From Pseudomonas costantinii (GTDB taxonomy: Bacteria; Pseudomonadota; Gammaproteobacteria; Pseudomonadales; Pseudomonadaceae), in contig NZ_MDDR01000037.1 in assembly GCF_001870435.1 (NCBI RefSeq), positions 248,001 through 312,000 on the forward strand: a stretch of 64,000 bases of DNA, in the 5' to 3' direction. Shown here in pieces: positions 1 to 7,393 of this stretch. A program made the translations under genes and the position numbers. The notes below the pieces were generated by a model that saw nothing but the letters and a program-made list of their open reading frames with translations, was not told the origin of the DNA and made no database searches. How positions within the stretch are numbered: the stretch's first letter is position 1; each line of letters opens with the position of its first letter.

Positions 1-79
1 GCATCGCCTGGCTTACCGCGTCGGGTTTGCCTTTCTTGGGCTGGCACTGGCGACGTCTTGGCTCAGCACCCACCTTTAA
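1..79 (+). CDS. C-terminal end of a membrane protein (partial)
   Basis: Reading from base 2, an open frame runs in from the left edge and stops with TAA at 77-79. The 25 visible residues end in a hydrophobic stretch (VGFAFLGLALATSW) followed by LSTHL, which looks like the last membrane helix and short tail of an integral membrane protein. The family cannot be named from so little sequence. A REP pair follows directly. Confidence 0.4.
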   Translation, partial: HRLAYRVGFAFLGLALATSWLSTHL

Positions 80-93
80 GAACACCGCAAAGC

Positions 94-187
94 AAATGTG
101 GGAGCTGGCTTGCCTGCGATACAGACACCTCGGTCTATCCGTCAGACCGTAGTGATGCTATCGCCGACAAGCCAGCTCCCACATTTT
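94..187. repeat. REPIN: inverted pair of REP sequences
   Basis: Two copies of a REP sequence face each other. The left arm at about 94-120 reads AATGTGGGAGCTGGCTTGCC and the right arm at about 159-187 is its complement (GACAAGCCAGCTCCCACATT). The spacer is about 38 bases. The GTGGGAGC core is the usual head of pseudomonad REP sequences, which are moved as pairs by RAYT transposases. It sits between the tail of one gene and the convergent acyltransferase gene, the usual extragenic place, and may stabilise 3' mRNA ends. Confidence 0.8.
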
Positions 188-197
188 GTTTCGGTGT

Positions 198-1364
198 TTA
201 CAGAGGGATCCCGGCTTTAACTCGATACTGATTACGCACAGGCGTTGCATATTGCACCACCAAAAACGGTCGGTGCTCTGCCGGGCATTCGTTCAGCCTC
301 CGTTCCCACTCCGCTTTCGCCTTGGCCAACTCATCGGCCGGGAAGACCTCGGCTGCCGTCGGCACCTGCAATTGTGGGTCAGCGTCGTTCCACTGCGCGT
401 ACGCCAGGTAGTGCACCGGGAATAACCGATAGCCACCGAGAATCTGTCGGTCCATTTCCACGGCCAGCAGCTTGGTGTCTTCAAAGCGCTCGGTGATCGG
501 CGGCGCAAAGTTCACGTGCACCCGGCCCTTGTAGCCGGTGATGCCCAAGGCAATGCTCACATCGTCTTCGCCCGGCGCCTTGCTGTAGGTGCCGGTGGTG
601 GCGCGGACGTACAACTCGCGGGCCTTGGCTGCATCGCACGGGTCGTATTCGTAACTGATGGAAACCGGCGTCAGGTTCAACGACTGGATCACCTCGGCAA
701 ACGGCTCGTCCTTGCGGCTGACGTGGAACATCTTGAGGATCGCCGATTCGGTGCGATCATCCCCATCCTTGGCACGGCCTTCGGCTTGGGCGATCCAGAT
801 CGACTGGCAATCGTTGCGGATCGAATGGTTGATGTAGGCCGACAGCAGTTGGTACGCCGCCATCTTTTCCTTTCGGCCAGTGATCGAGCGGTGCACGATA
901 AAACTCTTGTTCAGGCGCATCAGGTCGCTGACAAACGGCTTTTGCAGCAGGTTGTCGCCGATGGCGATGCGTGGCGTCGGCAAACCGGCGTGGTACACGG
1001 CGTAGTTGACGAAGGCCGGGTCCATCACGATGTCGCGATGGTTGGCCAAAAACAGGTAGGCGGTGCCGGACTTGAGCTGCTCGACGCCGGTGTAGGTCAC
1101 GCCGTCGGTCGCCCGATCAATGGTGTGATCGACGTAATACTCGACTTTGTCCTGGAGCGTTGCCACGGTGGTGACACCGGCGAACTCACGGCGCAGTTTG
1201 CGGGCGATCATCGGCTTGAGCAGCCAGCCCAGGGCGCCTGCAAAGCGCGGGAAGCGGAAGTGGGTCAGGATGTCCAGAAAGGCCTTGTCACTGAACAGAC
1301 GTGCCAGCACCGCCGGGACTTCGCTGTCGTTGTAAGGTCGGATGGTATCGAATTCGCCCATCAT
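198..1364 (-). CDS. PlsC-like 1-acylglycerol-3-phosphate acyltransferase family protein
   Basis: A protein of 388 residues related to the PlsC/LPLAT acyltransferases that move an acyl chain onto a glycerophosphate or similar acceptor at the inner membrane. Block I is at about 106-117 (FLANHRDIVMDPAF). Block II (FIVHR) lies about 45 residues later and a block III-like EGRAKDG follows near 200. In block I the His (109) and the second Asp (115) are separated by five residues, whereas the family norm is H-x4-D, so the catalytic dyad may be shifted or use the nearer Asp111. It is about 1.5 times the length of a minimal PlsC, with extra N- and C-terminal parts, so the acceptor cannot be assigned. 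It is transcribed alone, divergent from the next small gene. Two Met codons open the frame and either could start it. Confidence 0.7.
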   Translation of the reverse strand: MMGEFDTIRPYNDSEVPAVLARLFSDKAFLDILTHFRFPRFAGALGWLLKPMIARKLRREFAGVTTVATLQDKVEYYVDHTIDRATDGVTYTGVEQLKSGTAYLFLANHRDIVMDPAFVNYAVYHAGLPTPRIAIGDNLLQKPFVSDLMRLNKSFIVHRSITGRKEKMAAYQLLSAYINHSIRNDCQSIWIAQAEGRAKDGDDRTESAILKMFHVSRKDEPFAEVIQSLNLTPVSISYEYDPCDAAKARELYVRATTGTYSKAPGEDDVSIALGITGYKGRVHVNFAPPITERFEDTKLLAVEMDRQILGGYRLFPVHYLAYAQWNDADPQLQVPTAAEVFPADELAKAKAEWERRLNECPAEHRPFLVVQYATPVRNQYRVKAGIPL

Positions 1365-1492
1365 GCTCTCTTGTTAGAAACGGCTAGGGTAAGTAAAGGA
1401 AGTATCAGGGTGCGGCCGCAGTATTGGCGTTGCCGAGAATGGCCCTGTAAATAGACCGGCGATTATACGCACAAGTCACCTGGGAGACCGCG

Positions 1493-1672
1493 ATGGAAGA
1501 GGAGTCGTACGAATGTCCTTATTGTGGAGAGGTGGTCACGGCGTTGCTGGACCTGTCCGCAGGCGATCAGGAATATATAGAAGATTGCCCGGTGTGCTGC
1601 CGGCCGATTACTTTTGAACTCCAGGTGCACGGAAACGAATGGATGCTGAACGTGCGCAGCGAAAACGAATAA
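1493..1672 (+). CDS. CPXCG-motif small cysteine-rich protein
   Basis: A 59-residue ORF beginning MEEESYECPYCGEVV. It has a CPYCG knuckle at residues 8-12 and a second CPVCC near 35-39, so it probably folds around one zinc ion. The family is known from gammaproteobacterial genomes as CPXCG-motif or zinc-ribbon proteins of unknown role. It is acidic and lacks a signal peptide, so it is cytosolic. The next gene (DUF2007) begins 11 bases downstream and the two are likely cotranscribed. Confidence 0.8.
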   Translation: MEEESYECPYCGEVVTALLDLSAGDQEYIEDCPVCCRPITFELQVHGNEWMLNVRSENE

Positions 1673-1683
1673 CAGGTACGCCC

Positions 1684-1944
1684 ATGCAGCGAATTTATGA
1701 ACCTGAAAACCTGATGGAGGGCGAGTTGCTGCAGCAGATGCTCGCCAGCGAGGGGATCGAGGCGCATTTGGTGGGGCGCCATTTGCTCGGTGGCACCGGC
1801 GAGCTGCCGATTTTCGGGCTGCTGGGGTTGGAAGTGGACAACGATCAGGCCGTCTACGCCCGCGAGCTGATTACCGGCTACATCGGCGCGCAACCCCTGC
1901 CCGGTGATGAACCCGACAGCTTCCCCGACGTGTTGGTCTGTTAG
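1684..1944 (+). CDS. DUF2007 domain protein (putative signal-transducing protein)
   Basis: An 86-residue protein beginning MQRIYEPENLMEGELLQQML. It matches the DUF2007 pattern: a helix near the N-terminus that places glutamates (EGELLQQMLASEGIEAHLVG) and a strand LGLEVDNDQAVYARELI. The family is annotated only as putative signal-transducing. ATG at 1684 is chosen because an upstream in-frame ATG (1639) lies inside the preceding zinc-ribbon gene. AACAGGTACGCCC before the ATG provides a modest ribosome site. Confidence 0.75.
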   Translation: MQRIYEPENLMEGELLQQMLASEGIEAHLVGRHLLGGTGELPIFGLLGLEVDNDQAVYARELITGYIGAQPLPGDEPDSFPDVLVC

Positions 1945-1981
1945 GCTGTCGGTCGGTTTACCCCAAGAGTCGTGTTACCCC

Positions 1982-2602
1982 ATGTGTGGACGTTATGCCC
2001 TGTTTCGCTGGAACCCCGCCTTTGCTGCCTTGCCGGGCTTTCCGGTCGACCAGCAGGCCCAGTGGAACATCTCCCCCAATGATTCGGTGCTGATCCAGCG
2101 TGCCACTGACGGCCAGTGCACCCTGGCGCGCGCCCGCTGGGGGCTCACGCCGCCCTGGCTGACCGATCTTTCCCGTACCCCGGCCCATGCCCGCGCCGAA
2201 ACCCTGGCTGAGCAACCGATGTTTCGCGAGGCGTTTCGCCAGCGCCGCTGCCTGCTGCCGGCCAACGGTTTTTACGAGTGGCGTGGCACTCAGCGCAAGC
2301 GCCCCTATTGGCTGACGCCGGGGGAGGGCTCGACCCTGTTTTTTGCGGCGATCTGGGAAGCCTATCCGGTGCAGGAACAGGTGTGGTTGAGCACGGCGGT
2401 GGTGACTCAGGCGGCGCAGAGTCAGCGGCGGCCGCTGATTCTGGATGCGGCGGGGCAGGAGGCTTGGTTGAATCCCGAGACGCCGTTGCCTGTGCTTCAG
2501 GCCTTGTTGGCCAGTGAGCCTGCCGCTCTGCGTGAGCGGGTATTGGCCAATATGGTGAATGATCCGAAGCTGAATGGGCCTGAGTGTTTGACGCCGGGTT
2601 GA
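1982..2602 (+). CDS. SOS response-associated peptidase (SRAP/YedK/HMCES family)
   Basis: A 206-residue protein starting MCGRYALF. In this family Cys2, exposed after Met removal, crosslinks to abasic sites in single-stranded DNA and shields them. The other family residues are visible: Asn in SPNDS near 37, GFYEWR near 98-103 (the catalytic Glu), and the HARAE block (His-Ala-Arg-Ala-Glu) near 65-69. ATG at 1982 is fixed by the obligatory N-terminal MCGR. A longer frame from 1904 would hide Cys2 and is rejected. It lies 37 bases after the DUF2007 gene on the same strand, perhaps in one transcript. The RBS is weak. No LexA box was identified upstream. Confidence 0.9.
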   Translation: MCGRYALFRWNPAFAALPGFPVDQQAQWNISPNDSVLIQRATDGQCTLARARWGLTPPWLTDLSRTPAHARAETLAEQPMFREAFRQRRCLLPANGFYEWRGTQRKRPYWLTPGEGSTLFFAAIWEAYPVQEQVWLSTAVVTQAAQSQRRPLILDAAGQEAWLNPETPLPVLQALLASEPAALRERVLANMVNDPKLNGPECLTPG

Positions 2603-2687
2603 GGGCTGATCTGAAACCTTGAGCTGATTAATCAACCGCCGTTGCTGGTGTGTAGGATGTATCCGAAATTCAGCGGTTACACGTCTG

Positions 2688-2708
2688 TTGTATCTGGCGC
2701 CGATACAA
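2688..2708. promoter_or_regulatory. Perfect 7-bp dyad upstream of the M48 lipoprotein gene
   Basis: TTGTATC-TGGCGCC-GATACAA is an exact inverted repeat with 7-base arms and a 7-base centre, 44 bases before the start codon of the metalloprotease lipoprotein gene. Its position and symmetry suit a dimeric repressor or activator site. No regulator is recognised. Confidence 0.3.
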
Positions 2709-2751
2709 ATGACCGCCTACGATACGCGCCATGTTTTCAGGGAGCGTGTTC

Positions 2752-3570
2752 ATGAAGAAGTCATTGGCGATAAGTGGATTGGTTGTAGCGATGCTGTTGG
2801 CCGGTTGCCAGTCGGTTAACACCACCAGTGGCGGTGCCGTTGGGGTAGAGCGCAAGCAGTACATGTTCAGCATGCTGTCGAGCCAGGAAGTCGACCAGAT
2901 GTACGCCCAGTCCTATCAGCAGACGTTGGGTGAAGCCAGTGGTAAAGGCTTGGTGGACAAGACCAGTGCCAACGCCAAGCGCGTGCAGGCCATTGCCAAT
3001 CGCTTGATCGCCCAGGCGCCTACCTTCCGTCCGGATGCGGCGCAATGGAAGTGGGAAGTGAACCTGATCAAGAGCGATGAGATGAACGCCAACTGCGGGC
3101 CTGGCGGCAAGATCTTTGTGTACAGCGCGTTGATCGACAACCTCAAGCTCACCGATGACGAACTGGCTGCGGTAATGGGGCATGAAATTGCCCACGCTTT
3201 GCGCGAACACGGCCGTGAAGCCATGTCCAAGGCTTACGGCATTCAGATGGCCAAGCAGGGCGCCGGTGCCTTGTTCGGCCTGGGTCAGGACAGCATGGCA
3301 TTGGCCGATACCGTGGCCAACTACGGTATGACCTTGCCCAACAGTCGCGCCAACGAAAACGAAGCGGACCTGATCGGCTTGGAACTGTCGGCCCGCGCCG
3401 GCTACAACCCAAATGCAGCCATCACGTTGTGGAACAAGATGGCCAAGGCTTCGGAAGGCGCGCCACCTGAGTTCATGAGTACTCACCCGGCTTCCGATAG
3501 CCGAATTGCCTCGTTGCAAGCGGCGATTCCAAAAGTGATGCCGCTCTACCAGCAGGCCAAGAAGTCCTGA
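2752..3570 (+). CDS. M48-family zinc metalloprotease lipoprotein (LoiP/YcaL-like)
   Basis: 272 residues. A lipoprotein signal ends in LLAGC with Cys19, so the mature protein is anchored in the envelope, most likely the outer membrane (no Asp at +2). Zinc ligands are HEIAH at residues 144-148 and Glu204 in ENEADLIG, the complete M48 set. The family includes LoiP and YcaL, periplasmic proteases that act on misassembled outer-membrane proteins. The ATG at 2752 (MKKSLAIS) is preferred to 2731 because it gives a compact signal peptide and follows a GGGAGCGTG ribosome site. The gene is monocistronic, bounded downstream by a hairpin repeat. Confidence 0.9.
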   Translation: MKKSLAISGLVVAMLLAGCQSVNTTSGGAVGVERKQYMFSMLSSQEVDQMYAQSYQQTLGEASGKGLVDKTSANAKRVQAIANRLIAQAPTFRPDAAQWKWEVNLIKSDEMNANCGPGGKIFVYSALIDNLKLTDDELAAVMGHEIAHALREHGREAMSKAYGIQMAKQGAGALFGLGQDSMALADTVANYGMTLPNSRANENEADLIGLELSARAGYNPNAAITLWNKMAKASEGAPPEFMSTHPASDSRIASLQAAIPKVMPLYQQAKKS

Positions 3571-3585
3571 TAATCCAAGCCTTGT

Positions 3586-3699
3586 GATCGTTCCCACGCT
3601 CCGCGTGGGAATGCATCCTGTGACGCTCTGCGTCACGCCTCCAGGAGCCGACGCAGAGCGTCAGGTGCGGCGTTCCCACGCGGAGCGTGGGAACGATCA
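3586..3699. repeat. Dispersed inverted repeat with nested hairpins (GTTCCCACGC type)
   Basis: The ends are exact inverted copies of about 26 bases beginning GATCGTTCCCACGCTCCGCG. Each arm is itself a small hairpin (TTCCCACGC/GCGTGGGAA). Inside lies a second inverted pair (GACGCTCTGCGTCA and GACGCAGAGCGTCA). It separates two convergent genes and could form a strong two-way RNA hairpin that protects 3' ends or stops transcription. This is a known style of pseudomonad intergenic repeat. Confidence 0.75.
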
Positions 3700-3705
3700 T
3701 GAGGT

Positions 3706-4290
3706 TTAGATCCAGCCGCTGCTCTGCATGGCTTTGTAAACCGCCACCACCGCCAGGATGAAAAACGCCGTGGCCGCCAGTCGACGAATCAAGGTCAGCG
3801 GCAGTTTCTCAGCCGCAAAACTCCCCGCCAATACCACCGGCACGTTGGCAATCAGCATGCCCAGGGTGGTGCCGATAATCACCAGCCACAATTCGGGGTA
3901 CTGTGCCGCCAGCATCACCGTGGCGATCTGCGTCTTGTCGCCGATTTCCGCGAGGAAGAATGCAATCAGTGTGGTCAGGAATGGCCCGAATTTGCGCGTG
4001 GTACTGGCTTCGTCGTCGTCGAGTTTGTCCGGCACCAGGGTCCACAACGCCGTGGCGCAGAAGCTCGCCGCGAGGATCCAATGCAACACCGCATCCGAGA
4101 AGAAGCTTCCGAACCAGGCCCCCACGGCACCGGCCGCCGCATGGTTGGCCAAGGTCGCGGCGACGATGCCGGCGATGATTGGCCAAGGTTTGCGAAAGCG
4201 TGCAGCAAGGATGAGTGCGAGCAGTTGCGTCTTGTCGCCAATTTCGGCCAAGGCAACGATTGCGGTAGGAACGAGTAATGAATCCAGCAT
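3706..4290 (-). CDS. TMEM165/GDT1 (UPF0016) family manganese exporter
   Basis: 194 residues, almost entirely hydrophobic, with about six membrane helices arranged as two homologous halves. The family signature E-x-G-D-K-T occurs twice (ALAEIGDKTQLLAL near residue 15 and FLAEIGDKTQIATV near 120), and these acidic residues form the cation path. Relatives such as MneA in Vibrio export Mn2+, and eukaryotic GDT1/TMEM165 moves Mn2+/Ca2+. The start at 4290 (MLDSLLVP) is chosen because the longer frame would translate the leader, which has clear riboswitch features. That Mn-sensing leader supports a manganese substrate. Confidence 0.9.
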   Translation of the reverse strand: MLDSLLVPTAIVALAEIGDKTQLLALILAARFRKPWPIIAGIVAATLANHAAAGAVGAWFGSFFSDAVLHWILAASFCATALWTLVPDKLDDDEASTTRKFGPFLTTLIAFFLAEIGDKTQIATVMLAAQYPELWLVIIGTTLGMLIANVPVVLAGSFAAEKLPLTLIRRLAATAFFILAVVAVYKAMQSSGWI

Positions 4291-4320
4291 CAGGTAAGTT
4301 TCCGGGGGCGGGTCGACACG

Positions 4321-4500
4321 GCTATGACACGTACAGCCTTCCCGCCCCGGGTAAGGTGTGCGTGTCATAGGTCTTGTCAAACCCCGGTCCGTCTGTGCGG
4401 ACTCCTGGGTCGCATACGCCATGGTCTGTTGACCAAGTATGTTGACGTATGCCGGACGAGCGTGGCGCTCGTGGGAGACTACTCCCCTAGGACGGAGCGG
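4321..4500 (-). promoter_or_regulatory. yybP-ykoY manganese riboswitch with competing hairpin
   Basis: On the minus strand upstream of the GDT1 gene, the two sequence hallmarks of the yybP-ykoY aptamer are present in order. GGGGAGTAG (complement of 4479-4487) comes first, then GTCAACATAC (4437-4446), and GACAAGACCTA (4368-4378) closes the aptamer. The 3' strand of the closing helix (CCTATGACACG) is also the left arm of a perfect 10-bp inverted repeat, CTATGACACG/CGTGTCATAG (4322-4331 and 4361-4370), around a GC-rich inner stem. Aptamer closing and this hairpin therefore exclude each other, which is a plausible expression platform. High Mn2+ would be expected to raise exporter expression. Confidence 0.85.
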
Positions 4501-4550
4501 ATTCTGCCTAGGCAAAATCCATTCGGCAAGCCTTCTTTTTCAAACGCTCG

Positions 4551-5549
4551 TCAGCCGCGCTTGGCACGGTAAATGCGGAAACCATTGCCTTCTGCCTTGA
4601 TTGCACACACGCCCAAGTGCTCTTCGATCAGCGGCTGGTACTTGAGGAAACTATTCGCAACCAAGCGAAGTTCGCCACCTTTTGCCAGATGTTTAGCTGC
4701 TTTTCGCAGCAGGTTTTCAGTGGCGAAATAATCGGTGTGTACCCCGACGTGGAACGGTGGGTTGCTTAAAATCGCGTTCAAACCCATGGGTGCTGCGTCG
4801 ATGCCGTCACCGGTTAACACCTCGGCTTCCAGACCGTTGGCGGCCAATGTCAGGCGACTGCTGGCGGCGGCAAACGCATCTACATCCAGCAGGGTTACGC
4901 TGTTATGCGGGTAGCGACGTTTGACCGCAGCGCCTAGCACCCCCGCGCCACAACCGAAGTCCAGCAGATGACCGCTGGGTAGCTTGTCCAAATGTTCCAG
5001 CAACAACTCGGTGCCGCGATCCAGGCGACCGTGGCTGAATACGCCCGGCAGGCTCACCACCTTGAGAGGCCCTTCGGCCAGCGGGACTTCGAAAACTTGG
5101 GCGAGGCTCTCCAATTCGACCGCTTGTGGCGCGTTGGCCACGGTGACTTGCCACAGCTGGCAGTGCCGCGCGTTATCGAGCTTGCGCGGTTTGCCGAAGG
5201 GAAGCATCTGTTTGGCGGCGCTTTCGATACCGCCTTTTTTCTCCCCCACCAGAAACAGCTCGGCGCCCGGCAGGCGCGCAGCCACGGCGTTGAGCAGGTA
5301 GTCGGTGAGGTCCTTGGATTTGGGCAGGAAAATCACCGCTGCATCAAATGAACGCTCGGGCACGTTCACACCGAACTGGCTGCGCTCGGGGAAACGTGCA
5401 TCCAGCGCCGCCTGGTCACCGGCGTGCCAGCACCAGCCGTGGGCGTTGGGCAGGCGACCTAGCAGGTCGTCGGCGGGCAGGCCGACCAGCAGCAAGTTGC
5501 CTTGAAAAAGTTCGGCCTGACGAAGCAGTACTTCACTGCGCGGATCCAT
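4551..5549 (-). CDS. rsmC: 16S rRNA (guanine1207-N2)-methyltransferase RsmC
   Basis: 332 residues, the usual RsmC length. The N-terminal half is the degenerate methyltransferase-like domain used for RNA binding. The C-terminal half has the SAM-binding motif LLDFGCGAGVLG at about 195-206 and the catalytic NPPF at about 263-266, typical of exocyclic-amine methyltransferases. It methylates G1207 of 16S rRNA in the 30S subunit using S-adenosylmethionine. It is 30 bases downstream of the dehydrogenase gene on the same strand, so cotranscription is likely. Confidence 0.92.
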   Translation of the reverse strand: MDPRSEVLLRQAELFQGNLLLVGLPADDLLGRLPNAHGWCWHAGDQAALDARFPERSQFGVNVPERSFDAAVIFLPKSKDLTDYLLNAVAARLPGAELFLVGEKKGGIESAAKQMLPFGKPRKLDNARHCQLWQVTVANAPQAVELESLAQVFEVPLAEGPLKVVSLPGVFSHGRLDRGTELLLEHLDKLPSGHLLDFGCGAGVLGAAVKRRYPHNSVTLLDVDAFAAASSRLTLAANGLEAEVLTGDGIDAAPMGLNAILSNPPFHVGVHTDYFATENLLRKAAKHLAKGGELRLVANSFLKYQPLIEEHLGVCAIKAEGNGFRIYRAKRG

Positions 5550-5579
5550 GGTCTGCTCCTTGAAAAGGGGCGCAGTTTA

Positions 5580-6548
5580 TCAACTGACGACGCGCAGCGG
5601 GGCGCCGCTGAAAAAGCCCCGGGCGTTTTCAGCCAATTGGCCGACGATACGCTGTCGCGCTTCGCGGCTGCCCCAGGCGTTGTGGGGCGTGACGATCAAC
5701 CGAGGAATGTCACCGGCCAACAGCGGGTTGCCATTCACCGGTGGCTCCACGCTCAGTACATCGGTCGCCGCACCGCCCAGGTGGCCGTTGCGCAAGGCGT
5801 CCGCCAGCGCTTGTTCGTTGATCAAACCGCCGCGTGCCGTGTTGACGATAAACGCGCCAGGCTTGAGCAACGCCAGCTCGCGGGCGCCGATAAAGTTGCG
5901 GGTGTGATCGTTGAGCGGGCAGTGCAGGGTCAACGCATCGACCTGCGCCAGCAGTTCATCCAGCGGCACGCGGTCGGCACGGGCAGGGCGGCCCGGAATC
6001 GCGCCGAGCACTACGCGCATGCCAAAGGCTTCGGCCAGGCGTGCCACGGCACGACCCAGTTCACCATGGCCGAGCAGGCCGAGGGTTTTGCCCTCCAGCT
6101 CAACAATCGGGTAATCCAGCAGGCAGAATTGCTTGGCTTCTTGCCACCTGCCGGCGCTGACGTCGCGTTGATAGTCGTTCAAGCGCGTCGCCAGGTTGAG
6201 CAGCAGCATGATCGTGTGTTGCGCCACCGACGGCGTGCCGTAGCCCTGGCAGTTGCTCACCGTGATGCCGTGGGCGCGGGCGGCGGCGAGGTCGACGTTG
6301 TTGGTGCCGGTGGCCGACACCAGGATCAACTTGAGCTCAGGGCAGGCCGCCAGGGTTTCGGTGTTAAGGGCGATCTTGTTGCTGATGGCGACTTGGGCGC
6401 CTTGCAGGCGTTCGACCACATTCTGCGGTGTAGTTTGCTCAAACAACTGCAAGTCGCTGAAGCAGTTTCGCAGTTCGCTGAGGTCGAGGTCTCCCAGGTC
6501 CAGGGACGGATGATCAAGGAAGACGGCGCGGCGATTGTTCGTCATCAA
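5580..6548 (-). CDS. D-2-hydroxyacid dehydrogenase (NAD(P)-dependent, HprA-like)
   Basis: 322 residues with the full D-isomer-specific dehydrogenase layout. The substrate domain comes first, then a Rossmann cofactor domain with GLLGHGELG near 153-161. The catalytic Arg is in NTARGG, the Glu in DVLSVEPP and the His in TPHNAWGS. Family members reduce 2-keto acids such as hydroxypyruvate or glyoxylate. The precise substrate cannot be read from sequence. The first two codons are both ATG. It is probably cotranscribed with rsmC. Confidence 0.85.
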   Translation of the reverse strand: MMTNNRRAVFLDHPSLDLGDLDLSELRNCFSDLQLFEQTTPQNVVERLQGAQVAISNKIALNTETLAACPELKLILVSATGTNNVDLAAARAHGITVSNCQGYGTPSVAQHTIMLLLNLATRLNDYQRDVSAGRWQEAKQFCLLDYPIVELEGKTLGLLGHGELGRAVARLAEAFGMRVVLGAIPGRPARADRVPLDELLAQVDALTLHCPLNDHTRNFIGARELALLKPGAFIVNTARGGLINEQALADALRNGHLGGAATDVLSVEPPVNGNPLLAGDIPRLIVTPHNAWGSREARQRIVGQLAENARGFFSGAPLRVVS

Positions 6549-6629
6549 CTGTACCTTTTGCGACTGGGTTCGAAGGCGTAATCTGCCGAGCCTATCAGAT
6601 GAAATAATCAGTTACTTAATGGAGTGAGC

Positions 6630-7262
6630 ATGTACGTCGCCGAGTTTTTGACCGTAGCCTTGATTCACTTGTTGGCGGTAGCCAGCCCCGGCCCGGATTT
6701 CGCCGTGGTGGTGCGCGAGAGTGTTACCCATGGCCGTCGCGCCGGTACGTGGACTGCCTTGGGTGTCGGTTCGGCGATTTTCCTGCACGTGGGTTATTCG
6801 TTGCTCGGCATTGGTTTGATCGTGTCCCAGTCCATCGTGCTGTTCAACGCGTTGAAATGGGCGGCAGCCGCTTACCTGCTGTACATCGGCTTCAAGGCCC
6901 TGCGCGCGCAGCCGGCCAAGCCTGCCGGCGAAGATGACCTGCATCGCGAAGTGGGTGAGCGCACTGCTCGCGGCGCGTTCACCTCGGGCTTTGTGACCAA
7001 TGGCTTGAACCCCAAGGCCACGCTGTTCTTCTTGTCGCTGTTCACTGTGGTGATCAACCCCCACACACCGCTGGCGATCCAGGCCGGTTACGGCGTGTAC
7101 CTGGCGGTGGCGACGGCGTTGTGGTTCTGCCTGGTGGCCATGTTGTTCAGCCAGCAGCGTGTTCGCGCCGGTTTTGCGCGCATGGGCCACTGGTTCGACC
7201 GGACCATGGGCGCGGTGCTGATTGCCATCGGTGTGAAGTTGGCGTTTACCAGTATCAAATAA
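6630..7262 (+). CDS. LysE/RhtB-family amino-acid exporter
   Basis: 210 residues with about six membrane segments. The N-terminal pattern FLTVALIHLLAVASPGPDFAVVVRES carries the SPGPD motif near residues 20-24, the family fingerprint. Members export amino acids (threonine, homoserine, leucine and others) across the inner membrane. ATG at 6630 is preferred over the GTG at 6624 because TGGAG lies five bases before it. An inverted repeat GAATGCT/AGCATTC at 7266-7290 follows the gene and may end the transcript, though it has no T run. Confidence 0.85.
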   Translation: MYVAEFLTVALIHLLAVASPGPDFAVVVRESVTHGRRAGTWTALGVGSAIFLHVGYSLLGIGLIVSQSIVLFNALKWAAAAYLLYIGFKALRAQPAKPAGEDDLHREVGERTARGAFTSGFVTNGLNPKATLFFLSLFTVVINPHTPLAIQAGYGVYLAVATALWFCLVAMLFSQQRVRAGFARMGHWFDRTMGAVLIAIGVKLAFTSIK

Positions 7263-7393
7263 GTCGAATGCTGGCGCAAAGCTAGCATTCACTGGGGTCT
7301 GCAAATCATTCCTTTGGCTGATTTGGCTGACACATAAGGTCTCTACAGTGCAGGTCTTCAAGCCAAGACCGTGCAGTCATATAAGGGATTCGT

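Noticed and set aside
4291..4515. N-terminal extension of the GDT1 protein to 269 residues
   Set aside because: The extra 75 codons lie over the riboswitch hallmarks and its hairpin; the family is about 190 residues and begins at 4290.
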